From NCBI GenBank assembly GCA_964481005.1, contig CAYZRY010000008.1, positions 1-41,895 of the forward strand: 41,895 bases of DNA, in the 5' to 3' direction. The position numbers and the translations under genes are program-made. The notes under the pieces are model-generated. The model saw nothing but the letters and a program-made list of their open reading frames with translations. It was not told where the DNA came from and searched no databases. Every line of letters begins with the position of its first letter. Positions within the stretch are counted from its first letter, which is position 1. Shown here one piece after another: positions 22,530 through 30,903 of the stretch. The DNA comes from CAYZRY01 sp964481005. Its GTDB lineage: Bacteria > Bacillota_I > Bacilli_A > RF39 > UBA660.

Positions 22530-23192
22530 TTAGTTTTCAAATAATTTTATAAATTGATTGGGAACATCTGTTTCAAAAATCATCTCTTTTTTAGTTTTAG
22601 GATGAATAATAATCAATTTATTAGCATGCAAGCCCATTCTTCTAAAGGGATTTGTCTTAGAACCATACTTTTTATCGGCTACAACAGGACAACCAAGTCC
22701 TGCCATATGTACTCTTATCTGGTTTTTACGACCAGTTTCAAGTTCGACAGCAAGCATTGAAAATTTATCGCCTTTTGCTATCGTGCGATAATTAGTTATG
22801 GCTATTTTACCATCTTTTTTATTAGTTTCGTAGACTAATAATGTTTTTGTTTCTTTTAAATAATTGACGATTCGTCCGTTTTCTGGACTAGGACGACCCT
22901 CGACAACAGCGACATACTGACGAAGTTTTACCATTTTGTCCCAGTTATCTTGAAGAATCTTTTTACTTTCTTCACTTTTAGCAAAGACAACCAAACCACT
23001 AGTTCCTTTATCTAGACGATGAACTATAAATATTTTGTTAGCCTTATGTTTAGATTTTACATAGCTATACGCCTCATGAAAAAGGGTTTTTTCTTTTTCG
23101 TTATCCGTCGAAATGCTAAGTAAATTAGCCGGTTTGTTGACAACTAATATGTCGTTATCTTCATATATAATGCTCAGTTTCTTCTTAGTCAT
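22530..23192 (-). CDS. RluA/RluD-family pseudouridine synthase
   Basis: A 220-residue RNA pseudouridine synthase that isomerises uridines in rRNA or tRNA. The catalytic motif is HRLDKGTSGLVVFAK with Asp in HRLD, preceded by IIYEDNDILVVNKPA and followed by LETGRKNQIRVHMAGLG. There is no S4 domain, so it is shorter than RluD and nearer the short RluA-type enzymes; the target site cannot be assigned. The start at 23192 overlaps the upstream lipoprotein gene by eight bases; the longer frame to 23237 would overlap 53 bases. It sits between the two peptidase/lipoprotein cassettes, an odd neighbour for them. Confidence 0.9.
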   Translation of the reverse strand: MTKKKLSIIYEDNDILVVNKPANLLSISTDNEKEKTLFHEAYSYVKSKHKANKIFIVHRLDKGTSGLVVFAKSEESKKILQDNWDKMVKLRQYVAVVEGRPSPENGRIVNYLKETKTLLVYETNKKDGKIAITNYRTIAKGDKFSMLAVELETGRKNQIRVHMAGLGCPVVADKKYGSKTNPFRRMGLHANKLIIIHPKTKKEMIFETDVPNQFIKLFEN

Positions 23193-23808
23193 TATTAGCT
23201 CTCTTTCGCAAGAAAACAAATGCTGCGCAAAGAGCAATAGTCACTCCAATAATTACAAGTCTTATAGGCAGTGTTCCAGAATCTCTTTGACCTAGTTTAA
23301 ATGTTTTACTTATTTGAAGATCAATTCCCTCACGTGGATTATCCCACTTGTAAATTCCATTTTTATCGTCCTTAGAGCTAGCGTTAGATGATAAGACTTT
23401 CATATCTGACTCAAATGTTACTTTGACATCTTTGATGTATGGACACATTGCCGTGTTACCAGATAATCTAATTGCATAGTAATCATCTTTTTCTTCAAAA
23501 GTAGCATTTTCAAAACAACTAAACATCTTCGACTTTTCAAAAGATATTTTATCGTACTTAAATGATAGATCTAAAACTTCATTAGTTCCTTCGATGCGAT
23601 AATCTCCCTTGTAGTGCTGATTACCTTGCTTAAAACTATCGCCATCGATTGGTCCATAATTATCTTCGATCGAAGGATTTCCAGCTTCCTTTGGAACAGT
23701 AAAGACTGCTTCTTCGCTAAAGATTCCTTCTTTGTAACTGAATTTATAATCGATATTACAAGCTGTTAACAAGAAAATAGTAATTATAAGTAATGTTAGC
23801 TTTTTCAT
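23185..23808 (-). CDS. Lipoprotein with C-terminal membrane helix, cassette A
   Basis: A 207-residue lipoprotein paralogous to the one at 20941-21588: signal peptide, lipobox LTAC, mature start CNIDYKFSY, two spaced cysteines (FSCFE, AMCPY), an SSNAS block and a C-terminal helix (about 178-200) with tail RKRANND. It follows the C39-domain gene by ten bases and overlaps the pseudouridine synthase by eight. The first Met of the longer frame (23832) lies inside the upstream gene; the ATG at 23808, just after a GGAGT site, begins MKKLTLL, a typical signal peptide. Function unknown. Confidence 0.75.
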   Translation of the reverse strand: MKKLTLLIITIFLLTACNIDYKFSYKEGIFSEEAVFTVPKEAGNPSIEDNYGPIDGDSFKQGNQHYKGDYRIEGTNEVLDLSFKYDKISFEKSKMFSCFENATFEEKDDYYAIRLSGNTAMCPYIKDVKVTFESDMKVLSSNASSKDDKNGIYKWDNPREGIDLQISKTFKLGQRDSGTLPIRLVIIGVTIALCAAFVFLRKRANND

Positions 23809-23818
23809 AGTGACTCCT

Positions 23819-24805
23819 TTACTTACTGACATATATAGCCCCGCTCATACACTTAGTAATATTTCCAATTGGCCAAGTTATCGCTGTCTGTTTACGACTT
23901 GATACCTGGACTATTTCAATGTTTCCATTGCTAGCTACTCCGGTTAAAACAAAGTAGTGTCCTCCAGTGGTAAACGGAGTTTCACATCCTCCTCTAGTAC
24001 TGTAAAGTGGGATGATTAATTCTTTGCCTGATTTTAGTGAATTAATTATTCTACTTGCTGGATTACTATACTGAACTTCTGTTACTTTAAGCCCACCCTT
24101 GCGCAGATACTGAATCATACCTGCCCAGGCTGTTCCACTGCTAGTACAAGACCCAGTATTTCCACAAATCCAGTTTCTAACTGCTATCGGATCATTTCCA
24201 GTAGCTCCATTAAAAGCCGTAGCTACAACCGCTACCGAAGTAAGTCCACAAGCACAACCGGCCATCGAACCACACATACTACGATTGTATGGATTGTAAG
24301 GCTCATTAGGATAGTCAGTTTGGAAATATGGTTTTATTCTAGTATTTATTGAAAGACTTTCTTCTTCTCTACGTTTTCTCGCTTTTTCAAGTTCTTGGGC
24401 AAATAGTTCTCTAGATGTTCTAGCTTCACCTTTTGCTATCTCAATATCTTCGCGTTCTTTGGCTTTATTGGCAGCTTCAACAGCTCGTGAAGCTTTAATA
24501 AAATCTGGAGTCGCATTGGTCCAACAAGTCATTTGACTAACTCCTTGTTTCCCTAATGCTCCCATGACGATATTGACAAAAACTGGAATGAAGAAAATAG
24601 CCACTGTCGCTAGTGCTCTACTTGTAATCTGCTTCATTACTTGTTGTCTATTCTTATCATCAGCATCGATAACCATCTTCGATATATCGATCGTAATCAT
24701 AACAATTAAAACAATTGGAATTATCGTCGTAACAATTTCAAGCAACGATTTAATCAAACTTATTACCGATAAAACACTGGAAGTTTCACATATTGATAAA
24801 AACAT
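23819..24805 (-). CDS. Two-helix membrane protein with extracellular C39-like peptidase domain, cassette A
   Basis: A 328-residue protein. The N-terminal module matches the CHAP protein at 21591-22520 almost position for position: helices at about 24-46 and 64-84, a charged loop and a CWTNA motif at 94-98, then a charged coiled coil (about 105-150). The C-terminal domain (about 160-328) is a papain-like fold of the C39/C39_2 type: CACGLTSVAVVATAF with probable nucleophile Cys186, and GGHYFVLTG with the His. Several more cysteines (MCGSMAGC, WICGNTGSC) imply disulfides. It is predicted to face outside. The substrate could be a peptide or cell-wall peptide; not known. Confidence 0.75.
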   Translation of the reverse strand: MFLSICETSSVLSVISLIKSLLEIVTTIIPIVLIVMITIDISKMVIDADDKNRQQVMKQITSRALATVAIFFIPVFVNIVMGALGKQGVSQMTCWTNATPDFIKASRAVEAANKAKEREDIEIAKGEARTSRELFAQELEKARKRREEESLSINTRIKPYFQTDYPNEPYNPYNRSMCGSMAGCACGLTSVAVVATAFNGATGNDPIAVRNWICGNTGSCTSSGTAWAGMIQYLRKGGLKVTEVQYSNPASRIINSLKSGKELIIPLYSTRGGCETPFTTGGHYFVLTGVASNGNIEIVQVSSRKQTAITWPIGNITKCMSGAIYVSK

Positions 24806-24813
24806 AATTACTC

Positions 24814-25605
24814 CTATAAAAATTCTTTATTATTATATCTATAATAGCTAGCTCCTAAAAACACTATCATAATTATTAATGTAATTATAACACTTGAAAA
24901 AGGTAATTGTCTATTTAATATTATATCTCTAATTGGTGATAACTCAAAGATAGATATCTTTTTTAAGAAAGAAAACTTATCTGATAGATTACCAATCATC
25001 TGAAATATGTAACTTATAAAAACGATACCTATTGCTAAACTGGTTATATTTTTGTTTTTTCTAAAAAAGCTCGCAATAAATAAACTGATAGAAAATAAAC
25101 TGTAAAAGACAAGAGCTGGGGCTAGAGCTGATATGATAAAAATCTTACTATCCAAATCCCCGTTAAAACTAAGGCCTATGTAATTAAATGCTGCGACAAT
25201 TAGAATCATTAATGAAATGTTTACTAATCCACAAACTATTTTAGCAGTTAATACTTCTTTTCTAGTAACTGGTTTAGCAAGTAGAAAATCGATTGTCTTA
25301 TCACTTTCTTCTTTAAGAAAAATATTAGCTCCGAGCATCGAAGAATAGATTCCACCGATTAACAGGAGAAAGACATAACCTTCGGTCTTATACCAACCAA
25401 AAGCTGTATCGATAGAAATAATATCCATGTTGAAGGTTTTAAGAACGTCTTCAGGAAAAGCCTTTAGTAAGTCTTTTATTCCCCCTTCTTTCATGGCTTC
25501 ACCCATACTAGGATAGATCGAATAGGCCATAGCAAATAGACCACAGATAATCGAAGTCCAAATAAGTAAAGATTTAAAGTTAATCTTAAATTCTCTTTTA
25601 AACAT
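24814..25605 (-). CDS. ABC-2 type transporter permease
   Basis: A 263-residue permease with six predicted helices. A first helix (about 15-32) is followed by an extracellular loop and the ABC-2 core, with KEESDKTIDFLLAKPVTRKEVLTAKI, the segment typical of ABC-2 permeases that couples to the ATPase. It abuts the ATPase gene (25606-26469) without a gap, and the two form an exporter. The C39-domain gene starts eight bases after its stop. The substrate is unknown; ABC-2 exporters of this type handle lipids, antibiotics or peptides. Confidence 0.9.
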   Translation of the reverse strand: MFKREFKINFKSLLIWTSIICGLFAMAYSIYPSMGEAMKEGGIKDLLKAFPEDVLKTFNMDIISIDTAFGWYKTEGYVFLLLIGGIYSSMLGANIFLKEESDKTIDFLLAKPVTRKEVLTAKIVCGLVNISLMILIVAAFNYIGLSFNGDLDSKIFIISALAPALVFYSLFSISLFIASFFRKNKNITSLAIGIVFISYIFQMIGNLSDKFSFLKKISIFELSPIRDIILNRQLPFSSVIITLIIMIVFLGASYYRYNNKEFL

Positions 25606-26469
25606 TTAATCCTCCTTGTAATAAGATAAGAACATATCTTCAAGTGACGGTTCTTCAATCTTGATATCTTCAAGTTTTAATTCGCTTAGTTTTTTAAGCA
25701 GCTCTCCAAAATCACCGATATATGAAAAGACTATTTTTTCTTTTTCTTGGTGGATCTTTCGATCGATAAGTGTTTTTGGTATTTTACTAATTTCTTTTGA
25801 TTTAACTGAAACTATTTTACTCTTCATAAAATCTTTCATATCTTCTTTGATCAAGATACTACCATTTTTAATGATAGCTACTTCATCACATATTTTAGAT
25901 ACTTCTAAAAGATTATGTGATGAGAAGAAAATAGTATGACCACTATCTTTTTCTTTTTGTAGTAATTCATAAAACTTTTCTTGCATTAACGGATCTAAAC
26001 CATTAGATGGTTCATCCATGATGATAAGTTCTGGGTCGTGCATTAAAGCTAAAACAATACCGAGTTTCTTTTTGTTACCAAAAGATAGTTCTTCCACTCT
26101 TTTATTAAGGTTTAAATCTAGTTCACTAGTTAACCATTTAGTTTTCTTTTGACAATCTTTTTGATAAAAAGAAGCATTGTAATTAAGTAATTCACCGACT
26201 GTCATATTATCGTATAAATCTAATTCAGATGGTAAATAACCGATTCTAGCATAAGCTTTCTTATCATCTTTTTTTAGTTCTTGCCCATCAAATAAAATCT
26301 GTCCTTCATCCTTGTTTATAAAGTTCATGACGCAACGAATAGTCGTCGATTTACCAGCTCCGTTAGGACCGATAAACCCAAAGATTTCTCCAGGATTGAC
26401 CTTTAGGGAAATCTTTTTAACTGCCTTGACTGTTTTGTATGATTTTGATAATTTTTTTATTTCTAACAT
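25606..26469 (-). CDS. ABC transporter ATPase of the ABC-2 system
   Basis: A 287-residue ATPase. Walker A GPNGAGKST, signature LSFGNKKKLGI (degenerate LSGGQ, Ser-Phe-Gly), Walker B LIIMDEPSNGLD and the switch His in SSHNLLEV are present, followed by a C-terminal domain of about 80 residues as in DrrA/CcmA-type exporters. It partners the permease at 24814-25605. GGAGT precedes the ATG at 26469; a GTG four codons earlier would place that site inside the gene. It starts one base after the FtsX-type gene's stop. Confidence 0.92.
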   Translation of the reverse strand: MLEIKKLSKSYKTVKAVKKISLKVNPGEIFGFIGPNGAGKSTTIRCVMNFINKDEGQILFDGQELKKDDKKAYARIGYLPSELDLYDNMTVGELLNYNASFYQKDCQKKTKWLTSELDLNLNKRVEELSFGNKKKLGIVLALMHDPELIIMDEPSNGLDPLMQEKFYELLQKEKDSGHTIFFSSHNLLEVSKICDEVAIIKNGSILIKEDMKDFMKSKIVSVKSKEISKIPKTLIDRKIHQEKEKIVFSYIGDFGELLKKLSELKLEDIKIEEPSLEDMFLSYYKED

Positions 26470-26470
26470 A

Positions 26471-28822
26471 TTACTCCACACTCTTTAACGATTCGATCAT
26501 ATTTATTTTCTTTAAAGTAAAATAGTTCATGATTGAAACGATTAAACTAAATACAATTGTTATTAACATCGATATTACATAATAGTACCAAGTTATATTA
26601 GTTGGCAATATCAAGGCATCGACTTCGGCCGTTTTAAGAATAATCGCATTGACAAAATATCCTCCGGCGATTCCAAATAGCATACCGATTGCTATTAATA
26701 TTTTATTTTCTTTGGCAATATAATTGTACACTTCACTATCCTTAAAGCCAAGTACTTTGATTGTTGCTACTTCTCTCATACGCTCACTAATGTTGACATT
26801 AGATAAGGTATATAAAACAGCTAGAGCAAGGGAAGCAGCGGCCACAATCAGAATAATAGCTACATAGTTTAGGTTATTCATAACGTCATCCATACTCTTT
26901 TTATTTTCACTAGTTGATGATAAGAGTGAGACATTACTTCCTTTTAAAATATCTTTACTAAGAGATCTTTCACTTAGCTTTTCGTCATATTTTATTAACA
27001 AAGCATTATTATCTATTTTTTGACCAAAGACCGATTCGTACTTTTCATGACTCATATAAACATAGTGCATGATGTAGTTATCGACGACGCGATCTACTTT
27101 TACATATCTTTCAAGTTTATCATTTTTAATTTTTATCGTATCGCCCGCTTTGACTTTAAGTAAACTGGCTGCTTTCTTAGTGATAGCTATTTCATTATCT
27201 TCAAGTTCAAACTGTTTTTTTGATTCAAGTAACTTGATGTATTTATCATATTCTTTTTCTAGAATTAACAAATTGACGTGTTCAACTTTCTTGGTATCTT
27301 TGATAAGTTCAATTCTACTAGTTGCTGTCTCAATCGTTGACACTTTATATTTGTCTTTCCAAACTAAATCATCTGTACTTATTTTCCCTTTAGCCACCAT
27401 CATTAAATCGTAAGTAAAAATATTGTTATACTGCATATCAATGACAGAGCTAACTGAATCTCTAAGACCAAAACCGGCGATGATTAGCGACATACAGCCT
27501 GCTACTCCGGCAACAGTCATGACAAATCTCTTTTTGTATCTAAAGAGATTTCGAAGAGTTACTTTAGAAGTGAAAGATAATTTCTTCCAAAGAGGTGTTA
27601 TTCTTTCGATAAAGACTCTTTTCCCATGCTTTGGAGCTTTGGGTCTCATTAGCATAGCAGGCTTATTTCTAAGTTCTCTCATTGCTGAGTAGATAGTGGC
27701 TGCTACTACTGAACCAGTTAGAAAGAAAAGTCCCAAAACCGGATAAGTTAAATTGTGCGATAAAACAATTGGTCCCATATTATAGATGTTCTTATACATC
27801 GAATATATCATGCTTGGTAAAACTCTAACACCGATCATAAAGCCAGCTATTCCACCAATTAAACAAGCAAGTATTGCAAAGGCAATATATTTTTTTAGTA
27901 TTTTACTGTTTTTATACCCAAGAGCTTTTAAAGTACCCAGCTGCACTCTTTCTTCTTCGACCATTCTTGTTGTCGAAGTAAGAGATATCAAAGCAGCAAC
28001 TAGAAAGAAGATTGCTGGAAATATAGTTGCTATACTAGCAATTCTTTTTACATCATCGTTAAACATCGATGCTGATTCGTTATCTTCCCTGCTAAAGACT
28101 AAATAACTTTTATTTACTTTTTTTACTTCTTTATTATATTCATCTACCTGTTTAGTGTATGACTTAGCAAAGATTGAATCATCGATATCAAACTTTAAAT
28201 AAAGAGATGTCGTCAAATCTAAATTGATATCAGCTCTGTTGATGTACATAAAGCCATCGATACGGCCAGTCCCTATGGTGGCACTGCCACGCTCTGAAGA
28301 AGTATAAAGTGGCGAGTTGACTATTCCTATGACTTTGTAATCAGTCTTAGCAAATAACTGATTTTTAAGAGTTATGACGCTACCTATTTTAATATTTTCT
28401 TTATCAGCTAATTTACTATCTATTAGCACTTCTCCTGGAGATAAACTAATTTTACCCTTTTCTCCAACTACTTTATTGATATTGCTATTTAACTTGATAA
28501 CTTTGACAACCTGGTTTTTATTTCCAACTTTAATTTCAGCATCGATAGAAAAATCTTTTTCTATCTTTTTAAGTTTTTCTATCTCACTTAATTTTTTTAT
28601 ATCTTCTTCATTAAATCCAGATTCCTGCTTGGTATATACCTGGAGATCATACATTGTGGTTTTATCGAAATATTCTTTTTGTGTTAGCGCCATATCTGGA
28701 GCAGTTATTTTTAATCCAGAATAAAAGCCTACTCCTAAAAAAGACATGATCATAATAGATAAGAATATCTTAGCTCTTTTTCTAATAGATCTAATTGTAT
28801 CTTTTAAAAGTACGCTTTTCAT
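26471..28822 (-). CDS. FtsX-like permease with two FtsX domains
   Basis: A 783-residue permease of the MacB/FtsX superfamily: helix at about 18-38, a large extracytoplasmic MacB-PCD-like domain, three helices (about 265-390), then a second copy with helix, extracytoplasmic domain and three helices (about 645-775). EEERVQLGTLKALGYKNSKIL and SERMREVATIKVLGFKDSEV are the paired coupling segments. Such long two-domain forms are typical of Bacillota FtsX exporters that act by mechanotransmission. The ATG at 28822 overlaps the ATPase stop as TAATG; a GTG two codons earlier has better spacing to AGGAG, so the start may be 28828. Confidence 0.92.
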   Translation of the reverse strand: MKSVLLKDTIRSIRKRAKIFLSIMIMSFLGVGFYSGLKITAPDMALTQKEYFDKTTMYDLQVYTKQESGFNEEDIKKLSEIEKLKKIEKDFSIDAEIKVGNKNQVVKVIKLNSNINKVVGEKGKISLSPGEVLIDSKLADKENIKIGSVITLKNQLFAKTDYKVIGIVNSPLYTSSERGSATIGTGRIDGFMYINRADINLDLTTSLYLKFDIDDSIFAKSYTKQVDEYNKEVKKVNKSYLVFSREDNESASMFNDDVKRIASIATIFPAIFFLVAALISLTSTTRMVEEERVQLGTLKALGYKNSKILKKYIAFAILACLIGGIAGFMIGVRVLPSMIYSMYKNIYNMGPIVLSHNLTYPVLGLFFLTGSVVAATIYSAMRELRNKPAMLMRPKAPKHGKRVFIERITPLWKKLSFTSKVTLRNLFRYKKRFVMTVAGVAGCMSLIIAGFGLRDSVSSVIDMQYNNIFTYDLMMVAKGKISTDDLVWKDKYKVSTIETATSRIELIKDTKKVEHVNLLILEKEYDKYIKLLESKKQFELEDNEIAITKKAASLLKVKAGDTIKIKNDKLERYVKVDRVVDNYIMHYVYMSHEKYESVFGQKIDNNALLIKYDEKLSERSLSKDILKGSNVSLLSSTSENKKSMDDVMNNLNYVAIILIVAAASLALAVLYTLSNVNISERMREVATIKVLGFKDSEVYNYIAKENKILIAIGMLFGIAGGYFVNAIILKTAEVDALILPTNITWYYYVISMLITIVFSLIVSIMNYFTLKKINMIESLKSVE

Positions 28823-29523
28823 TACCACTCAATCTCCTCGATCGAAGTTGGTGTTAAATTAACTGATATGCGTTCAACTTTTCCGTTTTTAAAACTTATC
28901 ACTTTATCGGCCATCGGTGTAATCGCGGTGTTGTGAGTAATGATGATAACTGTCATCTTTTCGTTGCGAGCCGTATCTTGAAGAAGCTTCAGAATCTGCT
29001 TACCTGTTACATAATCTAGGGCTCCGGTTGGTTCGTCACAAAGTAGAACGCGCGGATTTTTAGCGATGGCTCTAGCGATTGCAACACGTTGCTGCTCCCC
29101 ACCTGATAACTGTGATGGAAAGTTATTCATTCTTTCTTTAAGTCCAACTTTTTCTAAAGTCTTTTTAGGACTTAGATGATTTTTTCTAATTTGCGTTGCT
29201 AGCTCAACATTTTCAAGCGCTGTCAAATTAGGAACTAAGTTATAGAACTGAAAGACAAAACCAATATCATTACGACGGTATAAAGTTAATTTCTTTTTAT
29301 TATAAGCAGTTATATCTTCACCATCAAAAATAATTTGACCACTAGTGGCACTATCCATTCCACCAAGTAAATTTAGAGCTGTCGTTTTACCCGCTCCACT
29401 TGGTCCAACGATGACAACTAACTCTCCTTTTTCAATAGCAAAGCTCGTTTCATCGACTGCTCTTATTTTAACTTCACCCATTTTATATTCTTTTACTACG
29501 TTATTAAATTCTATATATGACAT
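28822..29523 (-). CDS. MacB/LolD-type ABC ATPase
   Basis: A 233-residue ATPase of the MacB/LolD/FtsE class that partners the FtsX-type permease downstream. Motifs are Walker A GPSGAGKTT, FQFYNLVPNLTALENVEL at the Q-loop, signature LSGGEQQRVAIARA, Walker B VLLCDEPTGALD and the switch His in IITHN. GAGGTGA precedes the ATG at 29523. It is the first gene of the nine-gene operon, and an extended -10 promoter lies 29 bases upstream. Confidence 0.94.
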   Translation of the reverse strand: MSYIEFNNVVKEYKMGEVKIRAVDETSFAIEKGELVVIVGPSGAGKTTALNLLGGMDSATSGQIIFDGEDITAYNKKKLTLYRRNDIGFVFQFYNLVPNLTALENVELATQIRKNHLSPKKTLEKVGLKERMNNFPSQLSGGEQQRVAIARAIAKNPRVLLCDEPTGALDYVTGKQILKLLQDTARNEKMTVIIITHNTAITPMADKVISFKNGKVERISVNLTPTSIEEIEW

Positions 29524-29551
29524 GGTTTTATCACCTCTTTTGTCCGCCTAT

Positions 29552-29560
29552 ATTATATCA
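29552..29560 (-). promoter_or_regulatory. Extended -10 promoter of the nine-gene operon
   Basis: TGATATAAT on the minus strand, 29 bases before the ATG at 29523. The -35 region is weak. Confidence 0.6.
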
Positions 29561-29568
29561 TAAAACAA

Positions 29569-29593
29569 ATAAAAAAGTTGATTTACTCAACTT
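29569..29593 (-). terminator. Terminator of the thioredoxin operon
   Basis: AAGTTGA (29575-29581), five-base loop, TCAACTT (29587-29593), then T residues on the minus strand. It covers the stop of the 31-residue gene. Confidence 0.75.
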
Positions 29594-29687
29594 ATTTATT
29601 TTTGTTTTTTGCAATGATTAGTAGTACGGTTGTAACTACTGCCATGATTGCAAGGACAACATATAAAAATATTTTTAAATTAGCCAT
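29592..29687 (-). CDS. 31-residue membrane microprotein
   Basis: A short frame starting three bases after the rubredoxin-like stop: MANLK, one hydrophobic helix (about 5-26) and a basic tail KNKNK, a typical single-pass N-out or N-in microprotein. No strong ribosome binding site is seen (GGAAAGCGAG is weak), so coupling to the upstream gene is likely. The terminator overlaps its stop, which supports transcription through it. Function unknown. Confidence 0.5.
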   Translation of the reverse strand: MANLKIFLYVVLAIMAVVTTVLLIIAKNKNK

Positions 29688-29690
29688 ATT

Positions 29691-29804
29691 TTACTCGCTT
29701 TCCACTGGATGAAAATGCGTGTGATCTACACCACAAACTGGACAAATATACCCTTCAGGTACTGGTCCTTCAACCTGGAAACCACATACGTCACAAATAT
29801 ACAT
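29691..29804 (-). CDS. Rubredoxin-like microprotein
   Basis: A 37-residue protein with two iron knuckles, CDVCG (4-8) and CPVCG (21-25), with PEGYICP before the second. It resembles the C-terminal rubredoxin-like domain of rubrerythrin as a free unit, and ends HTHFHPVESE. It would bind one iron and carry electrons, perhaps to the rubrerythrin at 3749-4288 (inference). AGGAG lies seven bases before the ATG at 29804, and the gene starts eight bases after trxA ends. Confidence 0.8.
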   Translation of the reverse strand: MYICDVCGFQVEGPVPEGYICPVCGVDHTHFHPVESE

Positions 29805-29812
29805 AAATACTC

Positions 29813-30121
29813 CTATTCTACTGCCTTAGCAAGCTCTTCTTTAGAGCGTCCTCCAACCATTTTACCAGAGACCTCACCGTCTTCGAATAAAATGAATGTT
29901 GGAATACTCATTATTCCATATTGACGAGCTATATCTTCAGACTCATCAACATTTATCTTGCAAACTTTGACATTTGGATTTTCGTTTGAAAGTTCTTCAA
30001 CAACAGGTCCCATCATACGACAAGGTCCACACCAATCAGCATAAAAATCGACTAGTACTTTTCCTTTAGCATCTAAAACTTCTGCTTTGAAATTCTTACT
30101 TTCTAATTTAACAACTGCCAT
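29813..30121 (-). CDS. trxA: Thioredoxin
   Basis: A 102-residue thioredoxin of standard length. The active site is DFYADWCGPCRMM (WCGPC); the cis-proline is in MSIPTFILFEDGE. It reduces protein disulfides in the cytoplasm. AAAGGAGAAA precedes the ATG. It heads an operon with the rubredoxin-like gene and the membrane microprotein. No thioredoxin reductase gene is nearby. Confidence 0.96.
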   Translation of the reverse strand: MAVVKLESKNFKAEVLDAKGKVLVDFYADWCGPCRMMGPVVEELSNENPNVKVCKINVDESEDIARQYGIMSIPTFILFEDGEVSGKMVGGRSKEELAKAVE

Positions 30122-30131
30122 AAATTTCTCC

Positions 30132-30147
30132 TTTCTTATATAAGAAA
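30132..30147. promoter_or_regulatory. 16-base palindrome in the trxA leader
   Basis: TTTCTTATATAAGAAA is a perfect palindrome placed between the -10 and the ribosome binding site, a good position for a repressor site. Confidence 0.5.
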
Positions 30148-30156
30148 ATTATATCA
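30148..30156 (-). promoter_or_regulatory. Extended -10 promoter of the trxA operon
   Basis: TGATATAAT on the minus strand, adjacent to the palindrome at 30132-30147. TTTGAA lies 16 bases upstream as a possible -35. Confidence 0.6.
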
Positions 30157-30178
30157 TATAATTTAATTATTCAAACAT

Positions 30179-30808
30179 TTAATCATTCTTTTTAGTTTTT
30201 TTATCCTTGTGACTATAAAAATAGTAAAAGACAAATGCTATTGCAATAATAACTAAAATAACTAATGTAATACTGGAATAATTATCAAAAAATTTGATAA
30301 TCTCATCACGATTTTCACCAGTTTTAGCTCCCAGTACAACTAATACAGTATTCCAAACGGCACTACCGATTGTTGTATAGAGCAAAAACTTTGGCCAAGG
30401 CATGTTACTCATTCCAGCCGGAATGGAAATAAGACTGCGAACGATCGGCACACAGCGACCAATAAGTACTGCTTTAGCACCTTTGGTATCAAACCACTTA
30501 TCAGCTAAATCAATATCTTTTTCTTTGAGCCTAATGAACTTACCTAGTTTAGTATGAGTAAACTTCTTCAATCTTGCCTTGTTGAATATTTTACCAACAT
30601 AGTAGAGAATGATTGCTCCGAGGACTGCTCCTAAAGTAGCCCAAAAGATTACTCCGATAATACTCATCTTAGTAGTAGTTGTCATAAATCCACCAAAGGT
30701 CAAAATTAATTCTGACGGAATGGGTGGAAAGACATTTTCTATTGTAATAAGCAGAAAGACTGCCAAGTATCCAAACTGATTCATTAAATCGATTATTATT
30801 TTTTCCAT
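30179..30808 (-). CDS. DedA family membrane protein
   Basis: A 209-residue protein of the DedA family. ENVFPPIPSELILTFGGFM carries the membrane-embedded acidic/proline motif, and GRCVPIVRSLISIPAGMSNMPWPKF carries the conserved Arg and Gly residues. Four or five helices are predicted. DedA proteins are proposed to return undecaprenyl phosphate or flip lipids by proton motive force; the specific substrate is not readable. The C-terminus is a Lys-rich tail. AGGTGA precedes the ATG at 30808, so the longer frame is unlikely. Divergent from rnr. Confidence 0.92.
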   Translation of the reverse strand: MEKIIIDLMNQFGYLAVFLLITIENVFPPIPSELILTFGGFMTTTTKMSIIGVIFWATLGAVLGAIILYYVGKIFNKARLKKFTHTKLGKFIRLKEKDIDLADKWFDTKGAKAVLIGRCVPIVRSLISIPAGMSNMPWPKFLLYTTIGSAVWNTVLVVLGAKTGENRDEIIKFFDNYSSITLVILVIIAIAFVFYYFYSHKDKKTKKND

Positions 30809-30851
30809 TTTATCACCTAGTATCAATTGTATCACAAAAGTCTTTTTTTAA

Positions 30852-30880
30852 TTTACAAAATCAAACAATTTTGTTATTAT
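30852..30880 (+). promoter_or_regulatory. Promoter of rnr
   Basis: TTTACA (30852-30857), a 17-base spacer and TATTAT (30875-30880), 23 bases before the ATG. Confidence 0.7.
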
Positions 30881-30903
30881 AGTAAGTTAATTGGAGGCTA
30901 ACT

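Noticed and set aside
20941..24805. The C39 protein plus ABC genes as a bacteriocin export locus
   Set aside because: The C39-like domain is not fused to an ABC exporter, is predicted extracellular, and no double-glycine leader peptide gene is seen nearby.
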